The position numbers and the translations under genes were made by a program. From the NCBI GenBank assembly GCA_026394765.1, contig JAPKXQ010000057.1:1-45990 (forward strand): a stretch of 45,990 nt of DNA. Direction: 5' to 3'. Below are positions 1 to 9,024 of the stretch, piece by piece. Positions within the stretch are counted from its first letter, which is position 1; each line of letters starts with the position of its first letter. Below the pieces are notes generated by a model that worked only from the letters and a program-made list of their open reading frames with translations, was not told where the DNA came from and made no database searches. Source of the DNA: Methanomicrobiales archaeon. GTDB lineage: Archaea; Halobacteriota; Methanomicrobia; Methanomicrobiales; Methanospirillaceae.

Positions 1-55
1 CGCGGATCTTTCGAATAGTTTCAATAATTTCTGCAACTCTCTTTGATTCGGACAC
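1..55 (-). CDS. 5' end of a minus-strand CDS running off the window edge (GTG start; VSESKRVAEIIETIRKIR...)
   Basis: Open minus frame with coding-like peptide; TATA-like TTTAAATA on the minus strand about 30 bp upstream (near 82-90). Confidence 0.35.
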   Translation of the reverse strand, partial: MSESKRVAEIIETIRKIR

Positions 56-598
56 CTACTCATAAGAACGCAACGATACTATTTAAATTTAGTCTCACTT
101 ATGATGGCAGTATTTTGAATTTATCCGAAAGTCATGTAATATCATTCGTGACACTTTTCATGGTGAATGGAACTATTCAATAGAACCTCAAATCTCCTAA
201 AATGATCATATTATTTTTTCACAAACTCTTAGGTATCTGCGGTATCGATCAGGTTGAGGTGCGGGTGCTTGATGAACCCTGGAACTGGAACCGGTTCGTG
301 CAGCAGAAGGGTGATCTCAAGGAGGTGTAACTATAATTGCATCTCGCTCTGCAAGGTGACGGCACGAATATTTACAAGGGAGCAGACTCCTGACAGTAAG
401 TATACGATTGAACAATGCAAAAAGTCAGCGATGAACCGGGGATTCATCGAAGGCTATGAAACACGAAGTGTTTCATATCAGGAGATTACAACACACCGCT
501 CCATAATCCAGAAACGTCTGTTGATGCATATGACTACTCCTGCTCTCTCTGCCACATTCTACACCAGGGGGGTGATGGTAAGATTATGATCAGCCAGG

Positions 599-946
599 TC
601 ATGGGTGACCTTCTTGGATCTGCTGGATATACGCCCTTATCATTCTGGTATCAGATCCCTCCCCATATTGTGCAAGTATAACCTGGAAGAGTTCTCTTCC
701 CTGTTTCATCACCTCTTTCTTGAACTTCACGTGAATGGACTTCTCCGTGACCATACCTTTCATGGTGAAGCACCCAGGAATCGTGAAGGAGTAGAAGGGC
801 GGGTCCATATTCTCAAATATTCTGAGCTCGCCAAAGTCGGCGAGGTAGTTAAGCAAGGGCAGAGCCACATGATCATCGAGATGGATCTCGTTTATTACCG
901 TACCATCACGGCATTGCTTGAACTTGGTTGCCTTAAGGATGCGCAT
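599..946 (-). CDS. Small uncharacterised protein (MRILKATKFKQCRDGTVINEIHLDDHVALPLLNYLADFGEL...), last gene of the sulfur operon
   Basis: ORF overlaps the 3' end of the upstream desulfurase-like gene by 14 nt in the same direction; internal ATG at 946 preferred. Confidence 0.6.
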   Translation of the reverse strand: MRILKATKFKQCRDGTVINEIHLDDHVALPLLNYLADFGELRIFENMDPPFYSFTIPGCFTMKGMVTEKSIHVKFKKEVMKQGRELFQVILAQYGEGSDTRMIRAYIQQIQEGHP

Positions 947-2081
947 GATCTGCCACCTCCCTGATAGCATGGGAGACATACTTGCACTCCTCGGGAGTGT
1001 TTATGGATGAGAGGCTTATCCTGACAGTACCCTCTCCTCCGTTCATCTTCTGGTGGATCAACGGGGCGCAATGAAGCCCTGTGCGGACAATTATCCGGTA
1101 CTTCTTGAGGAGGATGTACCCCACATCTTCGCAGTCGAGCGAGTCGAGGGAGAGGGAGATCACAGGGAGGTCGGGTTCTGGGTTGTCCAGGGTTATATGA
1201 TCATTTCCCGTACATTCATGTAGAATGAGACTGGTCAGTTCCTGGCACTTCTGCAGGACATTGTGGACTCCTTGCCGGGAGATGTATCGGCTCCCTGCCC
1301 AGAGCGAGACGATACCAGGATAGTTGTGCGTTCCTGACTCGAACTTGGCTGGCATATCCACGGGGTGTGCAAGGTTGCCGGAATCGACACCTGTCCCACC
1401 CTGTCGTACCGGGGTGATCCGCGAAGGGTCCTTGATGAGGAATCCGCCGATCCCAGGGAGGCCGAAGAGGTACTTGTGACCGGTGAAGACAAAAGCATCA
1501 ACAGGTGTCTGGTTGAGATCGATCGGTACGAGGCCCGCGGTCTGGGCCCCGTCGGCGATGAAGTATACGCCATGGTCATAGAGCACCTCACCTATACCTC
1601 CGATATCCTGTCGAGTCCCAAGGACATTACTCCCGTGGGAGAGCACTGCAAGATGTGTCTCCGGGACCAGGGCATCTTCTACTCCCTTCACGGTGATATA
1701 TCCCTTATCTGAATGGATGATGGAAAGAGTGATCTTTCCCTCAGACGCAAGCAGGGTGAGAGGTCGTAGGACCGAGTTGTGCTCTAGATCTGAGGTGATG
1801 ACATGGAAACGATCTCGCGTTGCCGCACAGAACCCGTGAATAAGCATGTTAAGCGAATCTGTCGCATTCTGGGTGAATACAATGTGGTCGGGAACGTCGA
1901 AGTGAAAGAGATCGGCGAGTGCCTCCCGTGCCAGCTCCGGATAATCTTCCAACCCCTCTATCGTGCTCCGACCGGCCTCGAAGTAGGGTAACTGAAATGA
2001 TTCCTGGACGGCATCGAGGACTTCGGAGGGTTTTGGCCAGGTAGATGCAGCATTATTGCAATAGGTGAGTCCAGGGTTCAT
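933..2081 (-). CDS. Class V aminotransferase / cysteine desulfurase family protein (SufS/Csd-like)
   Basis: CNNAASTWPKP start, ADGAQTAG, FTGHKYLFGLPGIGG (PLP Lys), FESGTHNYPGI, RTGLHCAPL motifs. Confidence 0.85.
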   Translation of the reverse strand: MNPGLTYCNNAASTWPKPSEVLDAVQESFQLPYFEAGRSTIEGLEDYPELAREALADLFHFDVPDHIVFTQNATDSLNMLIHGFCAATRDRFHVITSDLEHNSVLRPLTLLASEGKITLSIIHSDKGYITVKGVEDALVPETHLAVLSHGSNVLGTRQDIGGIGEVLYDHGVYFIADGAQTAGLVPIDLNQTPVDAFVFTGHKYLFGLPGIGGFLIKDPSRITPVRQGGTGVDSGNLAHPVDMPAKFESGTHNYPGIVSLWAGSRYISRQGVHNVLQKCQELTSLILHECTGNDHITLDNPEPDLPVISLSLDSLDCEDVGYILLKKYRIIVRTGLHCAPLIHQKMNGGEGTVRISLSSINTPEECKYVSHAIREVADHAHP

Positions 2082-2548
2082 GAATCCACCTCTTCCCGGG
2101 TCGCTTGTTGCTCATGTGCGAGATTTCCCTTAATCCAGCGCCCGCCATCTGCTGTGTACTCCTTCTTCCATATGGCTGCTCTGGCTTTGATCGCTTCGAG
2201 GGCCTCCTTAAATGCGCTGAATGCCTCTTTTCGGTGGCTAGACGAGACCACGATGAGGAGAATGGTCTCGCCGATTGCCAGTTGTCCTGTGCGGTGGATG
2301 ATCTCCAGGCAATGAACAGGGTATTTCCTCCCTACCAGCTCGTGTATCTCCTCGAGGTCTCTTTGCGCAACATCCTCAAAGGCCTCCACTTCGATCGACA
2401 AGATTCCGTCATCCCGCACTATCCCGAGGAATGTGACCATTGCGCCGGAATTTGGGTTATGCGCACCCATGATCAACCGGTCTACTTCAATAGGTTCCTT
2501 TGTGATCACCGCCCGACCTCGTGGGGGTGTCTCTCCTGGTGTGCCCAT
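2078..2548 (-). CDS. moaE: Molybdopterin synthase catalytic subunit MoaE-like
   Basis: GAMVTFLGIVRDD...VSSSHRKEAFSAFKEALEAIKARAAIWKKEYTADGGRWI; 4-nt overlap with the next gene. Confidence 0.9.
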   Translation of the reverse strand: MGTPGETPPRGRAVITKEPIEVDRLIMGAHNPNSGAMVTFLGIVRDDGILSIEVEAFEDVAQRDLEEIHELVGRKYPVHCLEIIHRTGQLAIGETILLIVVSSSHRKEAFSAFKEALEAIKARAAIWKKEYTADGGRWIKGNLAHEQQATREEVDS

Positions 2549-2827
2549 TCATCCACCTGCTACCGGCGGGAGGAGGGCAAGTTCGTCCCCCTCTGATAGG
2601 ATCAGGGTCTCATATTCCGCACCAGTGAGACGTCGTTGATTAATCAGGAGGATGAGGTGCCGCTTAAGGCCACCTGTCTCGTCAAAGGAGAGGGTGTGAC
2701 CCTCTGTCCCTCGCGGGAATGCCAGTCTGAGTATTCCCAGTGGGCTGCAGGGGTCAGTGACCTCTAACTCCTTCATATCTCCGTATATATCCCGGTATCG
2801 GGCAAACAACCTCAGTCGTATCTTCAT
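2549..2827 (-). CDS. moaD: MoaD/ThiS family sulfur carrier protein
   Basis: MKIRLRLFARYRDI...LSEGDELALLPPVAGG; C-terminal GG; directly upstream of moaE. Confidence 0.88.
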   Translation of the reverse strand: MKIRLRLFARYRDIYGDMKELEVTDPCSPLGILRLAFPRGTEGHTLSFDETGGLKRHLILLINQRRLTGAEYETLILSEGDELALLPPVAGG

Positions 2828-3589
2828 GCATCATCACGTATGATACCATTTTCGCAATCTACGCAGTGGGGATCCCTGTTCACTGTGATCTTCTCGATTC
2901 TGTTGAAAAGCCCATCCCAGAGGGGGAGAGTATCGGTAAGGAGGGTCCCGGTCCCTACGTTGTACTCGATCGCCTCATTTGCCTGGATCAGACCGATTAT
3001 CCCAGGGATGACGCTGGTAACCGGAACTATGGCGGGTGGCAAGGGATGGGGAAAGATGCACTGGAGAAAAGCGGTCTTTCCAGGCATAAAAGTCACAATT
3101 TGGCCGTAAAATTTGTGTATACCCCCGTAGAAGAGAGAGATCGTGGATTGTAGGGGGGCTCTGTTCAGGATATAGGGGGTGGGGAAATTGTCCATGGCGT
3201 CCATGATCAGTTCCTACCCTCTGAAAGGTCCTGGATATTACTATCAGAGATGAACTCGTACATTGCCCCGATGTCTAGGTCCGGGTTGAGTTCTACGAGT
3301 TTTCTCACCGCAGATTCGGTCTTTAACACCCCTATGTCCTCCTCCAAGTGGACGATCTGGCGGTTCATATCAGAGCGCTCCACGCAATCACGATCTACAA
3401 CCGTATCTTTACCACCCCTCCAACAGCACAATTGGTGGCTACGGGAGAGCCGAGGCATCCTATACCACCTATAAACACGAAAGCCCGGGCCAGTGCTCCC
3501 CGGCCTTCCTCCCAGATGAGGAGTATCTGACGTAGATAGCGTTCTCTCTCCCTCTCGGTCAGAAGTGAGGGGATGCCCATGCCGCTCAT
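2824..3589 (-). pseudogene. ThiF/MoeB/HesA E1-like adenylyltransferase broken by frameshifts
   Basis: N-terminus LTERERERYLRQILL...GGIGCLGSPVATNCAVGGV in ORF 3395-3589; middle DCVERSDMNRQIVHLEEDIGVLKTESAVRKL in another frame (within ORF 3207-4028); C-terminus DAMDNFPTPYILNRA...PHCVDCENG in ORF 2824-3204. Confidence 0.8.
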
Positions 3590-4028
3590 GCCACCGTTTC
3601 CGGGTGCGTCCCGTCACAGGCCACATCATGCCTGTTACCAGGGGGGCTCTCCTGCCAGGGATCCCATGCTTCACACGATAATCATTGATCGCCTTATGGA
3701 TCCACTCCTCTGCAAGGACAGAACAATGCATCTTTATCGTGGGGAGGCCATCCAGAACTTCAGCGACCGTCCTGTTACTGACCGCCCATGCTTCTTCAAG
3801 GGTCTTTTCCTTGACCAGATCGGTGGCCATACTGCTGGAGGCGATCGCTGCCCGGCAGTCGAATGTCTTGAATTTTGCATCGACGATGCGATTGTTCTCA
3901 ATCTTGAGGAAGATCTTCATTATATCCTCATATACGGGATTTCCGACATTGCCAAAACCGTCGGGATCTTCGATCTCCCCTAAATTTCGAGGGTTGGTGA
4001 AATGGTCCATTACCTTCTCACTATACAT
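3586..4028 (-). pseudogene. IscU/NifU N-terminal-type Fe-S scaffold, degraded (frameshift near the C-terminus; first ligand Cys region is NPVYED)
   Basis: MYSEKVMDHFTNPRNLGEIEDPDGFGNVGNP...FKTFDCRAAIASSSMATDL...LPTIKMHCSVLAEEWIHKAI; an alternate frame gives ...VACDGTHPETVA* ending in an ATGA overlap with the ThiF start. Confidence 0.75.
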
Positions 4029-4546
4029 GACAATCTTTCTCCGTGGGAGAATAGAGCAGGGACATTGCCCTCAATTTTGTGACTACCTGGGGCCATCAGC
4101 ACGTGCGAGGGCTCAAGAGAACCTGAGGTGCAGGCACTCCCGGTGGACGCACAGATCCCAACCCTATCGAGGAGATGGAGTATTGACTCTCCCTCCACGA
4201 ATTCCACACTCATGTTCACATTCCCGGGTAAATTCCGGGTTGGGTGCCTATTCAATCGCGTGTACGGGACTGAAGCGAGCACCCCGCTGATCAGAGGGTC
4301 ATCCCGGTGTCGGAGTTGGTCAGCCTCCTCATTCATGGTTCGCAGAGCACTATCGAGCGCGGTTGCCAGCCCAATGATCCCAGAAATTTTCTCTGTCCCG
4401 GCTCTCCGGTTCATTAAATAGTTTTGTCTGTTGCGATTTGACAGCCATAATGGGAAAACCTGTTTCTTAACAGATCCACGAGATCTGGTCAGAATGAACC
4501 GAGGGGGAATTCCTGTTTTCATGATGCAACTGATGATTAATTGCAT
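4010..4546 (-). pseudogene. C-terminal remnant of NifS/IscS cysteine desulfurase (N-terminal PLP half absent)
   Basis: RRAGTEKISGIIGLATAL...GNVNMSVEFVEGESILHLLDRVGICASTGSACTSGSLEPSHVLMA; no PLP-Lys region is encoded before it; the tail is degenerate. Confidence 0.8.
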
Positions 4547-4555
4547 GGTTGTAAC

Positions 4556-5590
4556 TCACACATCCCGAAACGGCGTGATGTCACACCCAGTACAGGGGAG
4601 GCACATAGTCTTCGCTAACCGGGAATCCAGGCCATAATCGGCAAGAATATCTTTTTCCATCAGTGCAAGATTGAGCAGACGATCTGCGGAGGGGCGACTG
4701 ATGACAATCTCACCGTTTCGCAGGGGTGACGCAGAGATCGGCCTGAGGATAGGGATCACTCCCAGTTCAGCAAGATGTATCACGCCGTCCCTGACACAGG
4801 TATCGGACTCCCCAAGTCCGATAATAAAATTTGAAAATACGGCGTTTTTACCGAATACGCCTACTGCCTGCTCCAGAGTATCTAGGATTAATTCAATGGA
4901 GAGGCCGGGGCAGACCCGCGTAAAGAGTTTCGGGTCCATGGTCTCGACATTGTACTTGACCTCATCAGCGCCGGCATCTGCAAGGATCTCGCTTGAGGTA
5001 TCAGTCGGATACACCGAGACCCCAATTGGGAGGTCATAATGATCCCGGAGTGTTCTCACGGTATCTGCCGTTCTCGCAACCTCCTTCTCCGGAGACTCGG
5101 CGACGCCGCTCGTGAGCGAGATCGCTCGCACTGTTCCACGGGAGTAAGAGTCATCGATCAGGTTAAGGACAGTGTCAATAGTCTTGATCTCACCGGATAA
5201 TCTTGGGACCGGGCAGAAAGTGCAGTTGTAGATACACCTTTCGCTGATGGTAATGTACGCCTGCTCCGGGCAGTGGCAGAGTGCCGGTTCAAGCTCCCCG
5301 CGGGCAATCACAGCATCATCCCGGAGCACCATGACGCCCTCCTCACTCGCCACCACCCTGATGAGTGATGTCGGGTTGATGGAGAGGCGAACACGGCGAT
5401 CGCCTGACCTGATGAAGAACGAGGAGCCGCCTGCTCCCGGACCAGCAGTTGCAGTTGTCTTGTTGGCATCTGCAAGGAGTGCCTCATCGATATGGGCACT
5501 CCCGATACTGACGAGCAGGGCCTTCTCCTCAGGGGTCAAAGATACGCCCCCTTCCCAAATTTGTTGATTTCCTGATCGAATGCAGAACAT
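4556..5590 (-). CDS. Radical SAM protein (biotin-synthase-related, COG2516-like)
   Basis: ERCIYNCTFCPVPRLSG (CxxxCxxC), VSVYPTDTSSEILADAGADEVKYNVE, FIIGLGES, C-terminal CLPCTGCDITPFRD. Confidence 0.8.
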   Translation of the reverse strand: MFCIRSGNQQIWEGGVSLTPEEKALLVSIGSAHIDEALLADANKTTATAGPGAGGSSFFIRSGDRRVRLSINPTSLIRVVASEEGVMVLRDDAVIARGELEPALCHCPEQAYITISERCIYNCTFCPVPRLSGEIKTIDTVLNLIDDSYSRGTVRAISLTSGVAESPEKEVARTADTVRTLRDHYDLPIGVSVYPTDTSSEILADAGADEVKYNVETMDPKLFTRVCPGLSIELILDTLEQAVGVFGKNAVFSNFIIGLGESDTCVRDGVIHLAELGVIPILRPISASPLRNGEIVISRPSADRLLNLALMEKDILADYGLDSRLAKTMCLPCTGCDITPFRDV

Positions 5591-5692
5591 CTATCGGTAT
5601 GAAAACGGAGAAGATTACCTAGAATGGGAATTGAAATGATGGAGATCAGATCTCTGAATGCATGCATTGCCATGCCTCTCCCTGAATATTTA

Positions 5693-5734
5693 ATCACAAT
5701 TGTGAACGTACATACAATAAGTAACAATTGTGAA
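5693..5734. promoter_or_regulatory. Two copies of the CACAATTGTG-type palindrome (5693-5706 ATCACAATTGTGAA; 5721-5734 GTAACAATTGTGAA), centres 28 bp apart
   Basis: Direct sequence; on the minus strand TATATA lies just upstream of the 5721-5734 copy; upstream of the radical SAM operon. Confidence 0.75.
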
Positions 5735-5902
5735 TATATACCTGTTCATCGGCACACCCGCTCACCCTTGACCGGGAACGAATCTGTGTCAGAATGATCT
5801 TATCAGGTAGAATCGCGGCGAGGGAATGGAGTAGTCCCGCGCCAGGGAGATGGTGGAAGTCATGAGCCTCGCTACAGGCCGGTCCTCATCTCTCTCCCTG
5901 TG

Positions 5903-6940
5903 TCACTGGGTTCCCGCAATACTCTCAAAGAAGACCGGCCAGAAAGGATCCTGCACCGGCATTTCCAGCTGCTCTCTTCGGCCATCGCTTCTTGTCATCC
6001 ATCTGCTCTTTGGATCATCTGTGACCCTGCCAATGACAGATGCGGGAATTCCGGCATTTTTCAAAGCGAAAATGATGCGATCTGCAGACCCCGCTCTCGC
6101 GGTGATGAGCAGGGACCCCTCCGCAATTGCTGCGACCGGGTCCAGGGCAAAATACTCGCACACCATCCTTACTTCTTCAGGATAGATGAACAACGACTCG
6201 TCTATCTCCATGCCCACACAACTGGCCTCCGCTATTTCATAGAGTCCTCCTTTGACCCCCCCCTCGGTGGCATCATGCATGGCAGTCACTCCGCCAGCCT
6301 CCATTGCAGTGAGGGCGTCACTTACAACGCTCATCTGGCTGGCAAGTCCCTGGGCTTTTTTCACCAGGTGAGGTGGGTATTTGCTGAGCAACTCTCGCTC
6401 CCTGAGCACCGAGAGGATACCTGCGGTCTCAATCGCAGGCCCCTTGGTGAGCAGCACTGAGTCCCCTGGGCAGGCCCCTGCTGGCGTGATATACTCCTCT
6501 CGCTTGGCTATGGCAAAGACGGTGATCCCTCCGATCGTCGGGGCTGCAAACCCCGGGTAGTGACCGGTATGGCCCCCAACAATGGCGATCCCTAGGTCCT
6601 TTGCTGCCTGGTGGATCGAATCTGCGACCAGAATAAAGTCTTTTTCAGAGAATTCCGGGGGCATCAGGAGGGAGTAGGTCATGTACTGGGGCCGGACTCC
6701 CATCACCGCGATGTCACTGGCCCCAATATGGACCGTATACCATCCAAACATCTCCAGGGGCTGGCCGGGTATGGCAAAGATCGGGTCCTCTGCAACCAGG
6801 AGAACCTGGCCGTTCCCAATATCAATGACACCCGCATCTATACCGGCTGCCGGGGGAACTATGACCCGCTCGTTCTCTCTTCCAAGTCTCTCCCGTATCA
6901 CTGAGGAGAAGACCTCACGGCTGATCTTTCCGATCTTCAT
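5903..6940 (-). CDS. AIR synthase-related protein (HypE/ThiL-like fold)
   Basis: VAEDPIFAIPGQPLEMFGWYTVHIGASDIAVMGVRP; IVGGHTGHYP; GVTAMHDATEGGVKGGLYEIAEAS. Confidence 0.85.
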   Translation of the reverse strand: MKIGKISREVFSSVIRERLGRENERVIVPPAAGIDAGVIDIGNGQVLLVAEDPIFAIPGQPLEMFGWYTVHIGASDIAVMGVRPQYMTYSLLMPPEFSEKDFILVADSIHQAAKDLGIAIVGGHTGHYPGFAAPTIGGITVFAIAKREEYITPAGACPGDSVLLTKGPAIETAGILSVLRERELLSKYPPHLVKKAQGLASQMSVVSDALTAMEAGGVTAMHDATEGGVKGGLYEIAEASCVGMEIDESLFIYPEEVRMVCEYFALDPVAAIAEGSLLITARAGSADRIIFALKNAGIPASVIGRVTDDPKSRWMTRSDGRREQLEMPVQDPFWPVFFESIAGTQ

Positions 6941-6946
6941 CCCGGC

Positions 6947-7543
6947 CTAACCTCTCTGATACTCCAGTGTAAGGTTGATCATCTCACTCACCACCACGAT
7001 CGGATCGCTCCCGACCAGGACTGTTACCGGCTCTTTTCCGACAGCCCCGGTCTCGTAAAAGACATTGGGCACCCGGCCCCCAGCAGCCCGGATTGCCTCC
7101 CCCACCTTCCAGGGCATGGATGCACCTTCGGCCTCCTTGATCGCTTCAGGTTCAGATCTCCGATCGATCACACTAAAGACCCACCCTTTTCTCTTGCAGT
7201 AAATCTCCAGCCATCTTGAAAGTGAGGGTGTATTCGCGAAGTTGATCCCTGCTCTGATGGTCGGGTCACGTCTCCGTATCTCAAGAAGCAGCCGTGCCAT
7301 ATGGCTCGAGGCACCGAATTTCGGGTCCCCAGATGCGTGAGGCATCCCACCGACTACCGTGACCCTCCCATCAATTGCGAGCACATCATCGGTCCTCTCT
7401 GCAGATTCCCGGGCATAGACCAGATTGGTCCTGACTTCGGGGATCATTTGCGCAAATTCCTGACACGATTCGAGCAGGTCGAGTGCAATACGCATCTTCC
7501 CGTGCATCTCGATCTGCTCATTCAGATCTCGCTCGTTTTCCAT
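6947..7543 (-). CDS. ThiN-type thiamine-phosphate synthase family protein (no HTH or ThiD fusion)
   Basis: RTNLVYARESA...DVLAIDGRVTVVGG...PKFGASSHMARLLLEIRRRDPTIRAGINFANTP...VPNVFYETGAVGKEPVTVLVGSDP. Confidence 0.75.
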   Translation of the reverse strand: MENERDLNEQIEMHGKMRIALDLLESCQEFAQMIPEVRTNLVYARESAERTDDVLAIDGRVTVVGGMPHASGDPKFGASSHMARLLLEIRRRDPTIRAGINFANTPSLSRWLEIYCKRKGWVFSVIDRRSEPEAIKEAEGASMPWKVGEAIRAAGGRVPNVFYETGAVGKEPVTVLVGSDPIVVVSEMINLTLEYQRG

Positions 7544-7676
7544 ATCGTACCACTCCTTACATTACCGGTCAGAGACTCATACCCTTTGTCCATGTTTCAT
7601 CCGGATCAAATGACTGGTCTTCAATATATTATCTGGGGGAGTCATCCGGGCAGTGGGAGTACACTCCCCAGAATAT

Positions 7677-7690
7677 TTCATAATTATGAA
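7677..7690. promoter_or_regulatory. Perfect 14-bp palindrome TTCATAATTATGAA, a symmetric variant of the island motif
   Basis: Direct sequence; differs from TTCACAATTGTGAA at one position per half-site. Confidence 0.5.
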
Positions 7691-7884
7691 TATCCTTGTA
7701 TGCAAGAGCACGTACTGGTAAAAATAACCACAATTAATACGTTTCGTTTATCGTTTCGTTTATGAGTTCCTTTTGCACGGGGGAGAAGGAATACCTGTGA
7801 TCCTCCTGGGAACTGTTCATGCTGCTGAAGTATTCCGCTCTTACCGTGACATTTATGAGCCGTCGGACATAACCTCAAGAGAAT

Positions 7885-8082
7885 TTGATGCAGGTAATTC
7901 TTCCTGACAAGTCCGTTCGCACCCTTCCAGGTGACCCTCTCCCTGTTGCGCAGATCCTCATGAGCCTGGGGATCAAGCCTTCTGGCGTGATCGTGGTCAA
8001 GAACGGCTGTTTAGTCCCCGACGATGTTCTTGCCCGCGGGGATGACCAGATCCGTTTAATCCGGATCGCACACGGGGGATAA
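7885..8082 (+). CDS. ThiS/MoaD-like small sulfur carrier (C-terminal GG)
   Basis: MQVILPDKSVRTLPGDPLPVAQILMSLGIKPSGVIVVKNGCLVPDDVLARGDDQIRLIRIAHGG; adjacent to a TtuA-type gene. Confidence 0.88.
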   Translation: MMQVILPDKSVRTLPGDPLPVAQILMSLGIKPSGVIVVKNGCLVPDDVLARGDDQIRLIRIAHGG

Positions 8083-8100
8083 ATCCCCAGATATCACGAG

Positions 8101-9024
8101 GTGGGTGTGGCCATAGAGGACAAGTGTTCCCTCTGCAATGAACCTGCGGTAATCCGCGGGAGCGAGAATGGCACACGGCTGTGCGGGAGTCACCTGGTCC
8201 TGGATCTGGAGGGCCGTGTTCAGAAGAACATTGCAGAACACTGCATGGTATCATCCGGGGATCATATCGCTCTTGCTCTTTCCGGGGGAAAGGATAGCAC
8301 TGCCCTCCTACTTTTCCTCCATCACCTCCAGCCGGCATGGCATGGCGTGAAAATTACCGCAATCACCGTCGATGAAGGTATTTCCGGATATCGCGAGGAG
8401 ACTGTAATGGCTGCGAAGAACCTGACTGAGCATCTCGGAGTCAGCCACCATATTCACTCCTTCTCCGATTATTTTGGGGATGACCTGGATACGCTTCTTA
8501 AAGGACATGAACAGAGAGCCTGCACCATCTGCGGGGTGTTGCGCAGAAGGGTACTGACCGAGGCAGCCCGGAAGATCGGGGCAACAAAACTTGCGACCGG
8601 TCACAACCGTGACGATGAGGCACAATCGGTACTGATGAATGTGCTGCGTGGCGATCTGGCCCGGCTGGTCCAGGATAGCTCATCTGGGAGCCCAGGATCT
8701 TTTCTTCCGAGAATCAAACCACTCTTAACAATCACAGAGAGAGAGGTCGTGACGTACCTCTTCGTTCGGAATTACTGTACCGATCTGCCGGAATGTCCTT
8801 ATACCGTATCAGCGCTTCGATTAGAGATTCGCGAGATGCTCGAAGAGCTAGAATCCTGGTGTCCTGGGGCCCGCGATGCGCTCATCCGGTCACGGGACGG
8901 CATGAGAAGATATGCCTCGTCCCTAGCTCGTTCCGGAGCACTGCAGGTATGCCGGGAGTGCGGAGAACCCTGCAGCGGGGAGATCTGCCAGGTATGCAAA
9001 ATACTCGCTTCACTGAGGCATTGA
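8101..9024 (+). CDS. TtuA/Ncs6/CTU1-like tRNA 2-thiouridine synthase
   Basis: CSLC...C zinc motifs, LALSGGKDSTALL PP-loop, CTICGVLRRR, LATGHNRDDEAQ, C-terminal CRECGEPCSGEICQVCK. Confidence 0.9.
   Translation: MGVAIEDKCSLCNEPAVIRGSENGTRLCGSHLVLDLEGRVQKNIAEHCMVSSGDHIALALSGGKDSTALLLFLHHLQPAWHGVKITAITVDEGISGYREETVMAAKNLTEHLGVSHHIHSFSDYFGDDLDTLLKGHEQRACTICGVLRRRVLTEAARKIGATKLATGHNRDDEAQSVLMNVLRGDLARLVQDSSSGSPGSFLPRIKPLLTITEREVVTYLFVRNYCTDLPECPYTVSALRLEIREMLEELESWCPGARDALIRSRDGMRRYASSLARSGALQVCRECGEPCSGEICQVCKILASLRH

Noticed and set aside
254-640. Plus-strand coding-like peptides (e.g. GDYNTPLHNPETSVDAYDYSCSLCHILHQGGDGKIMISQVMGDLLG)
   Set aside because: Interrupted by stops upstream, overlaps the better supported minus-strand gene and no family recognised; may be a relic but not supported enough to annotate.
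7727-7740. ACCACAATTAATAC as another operator copy
   Set aside because: Only one half-site matches; insufficient.
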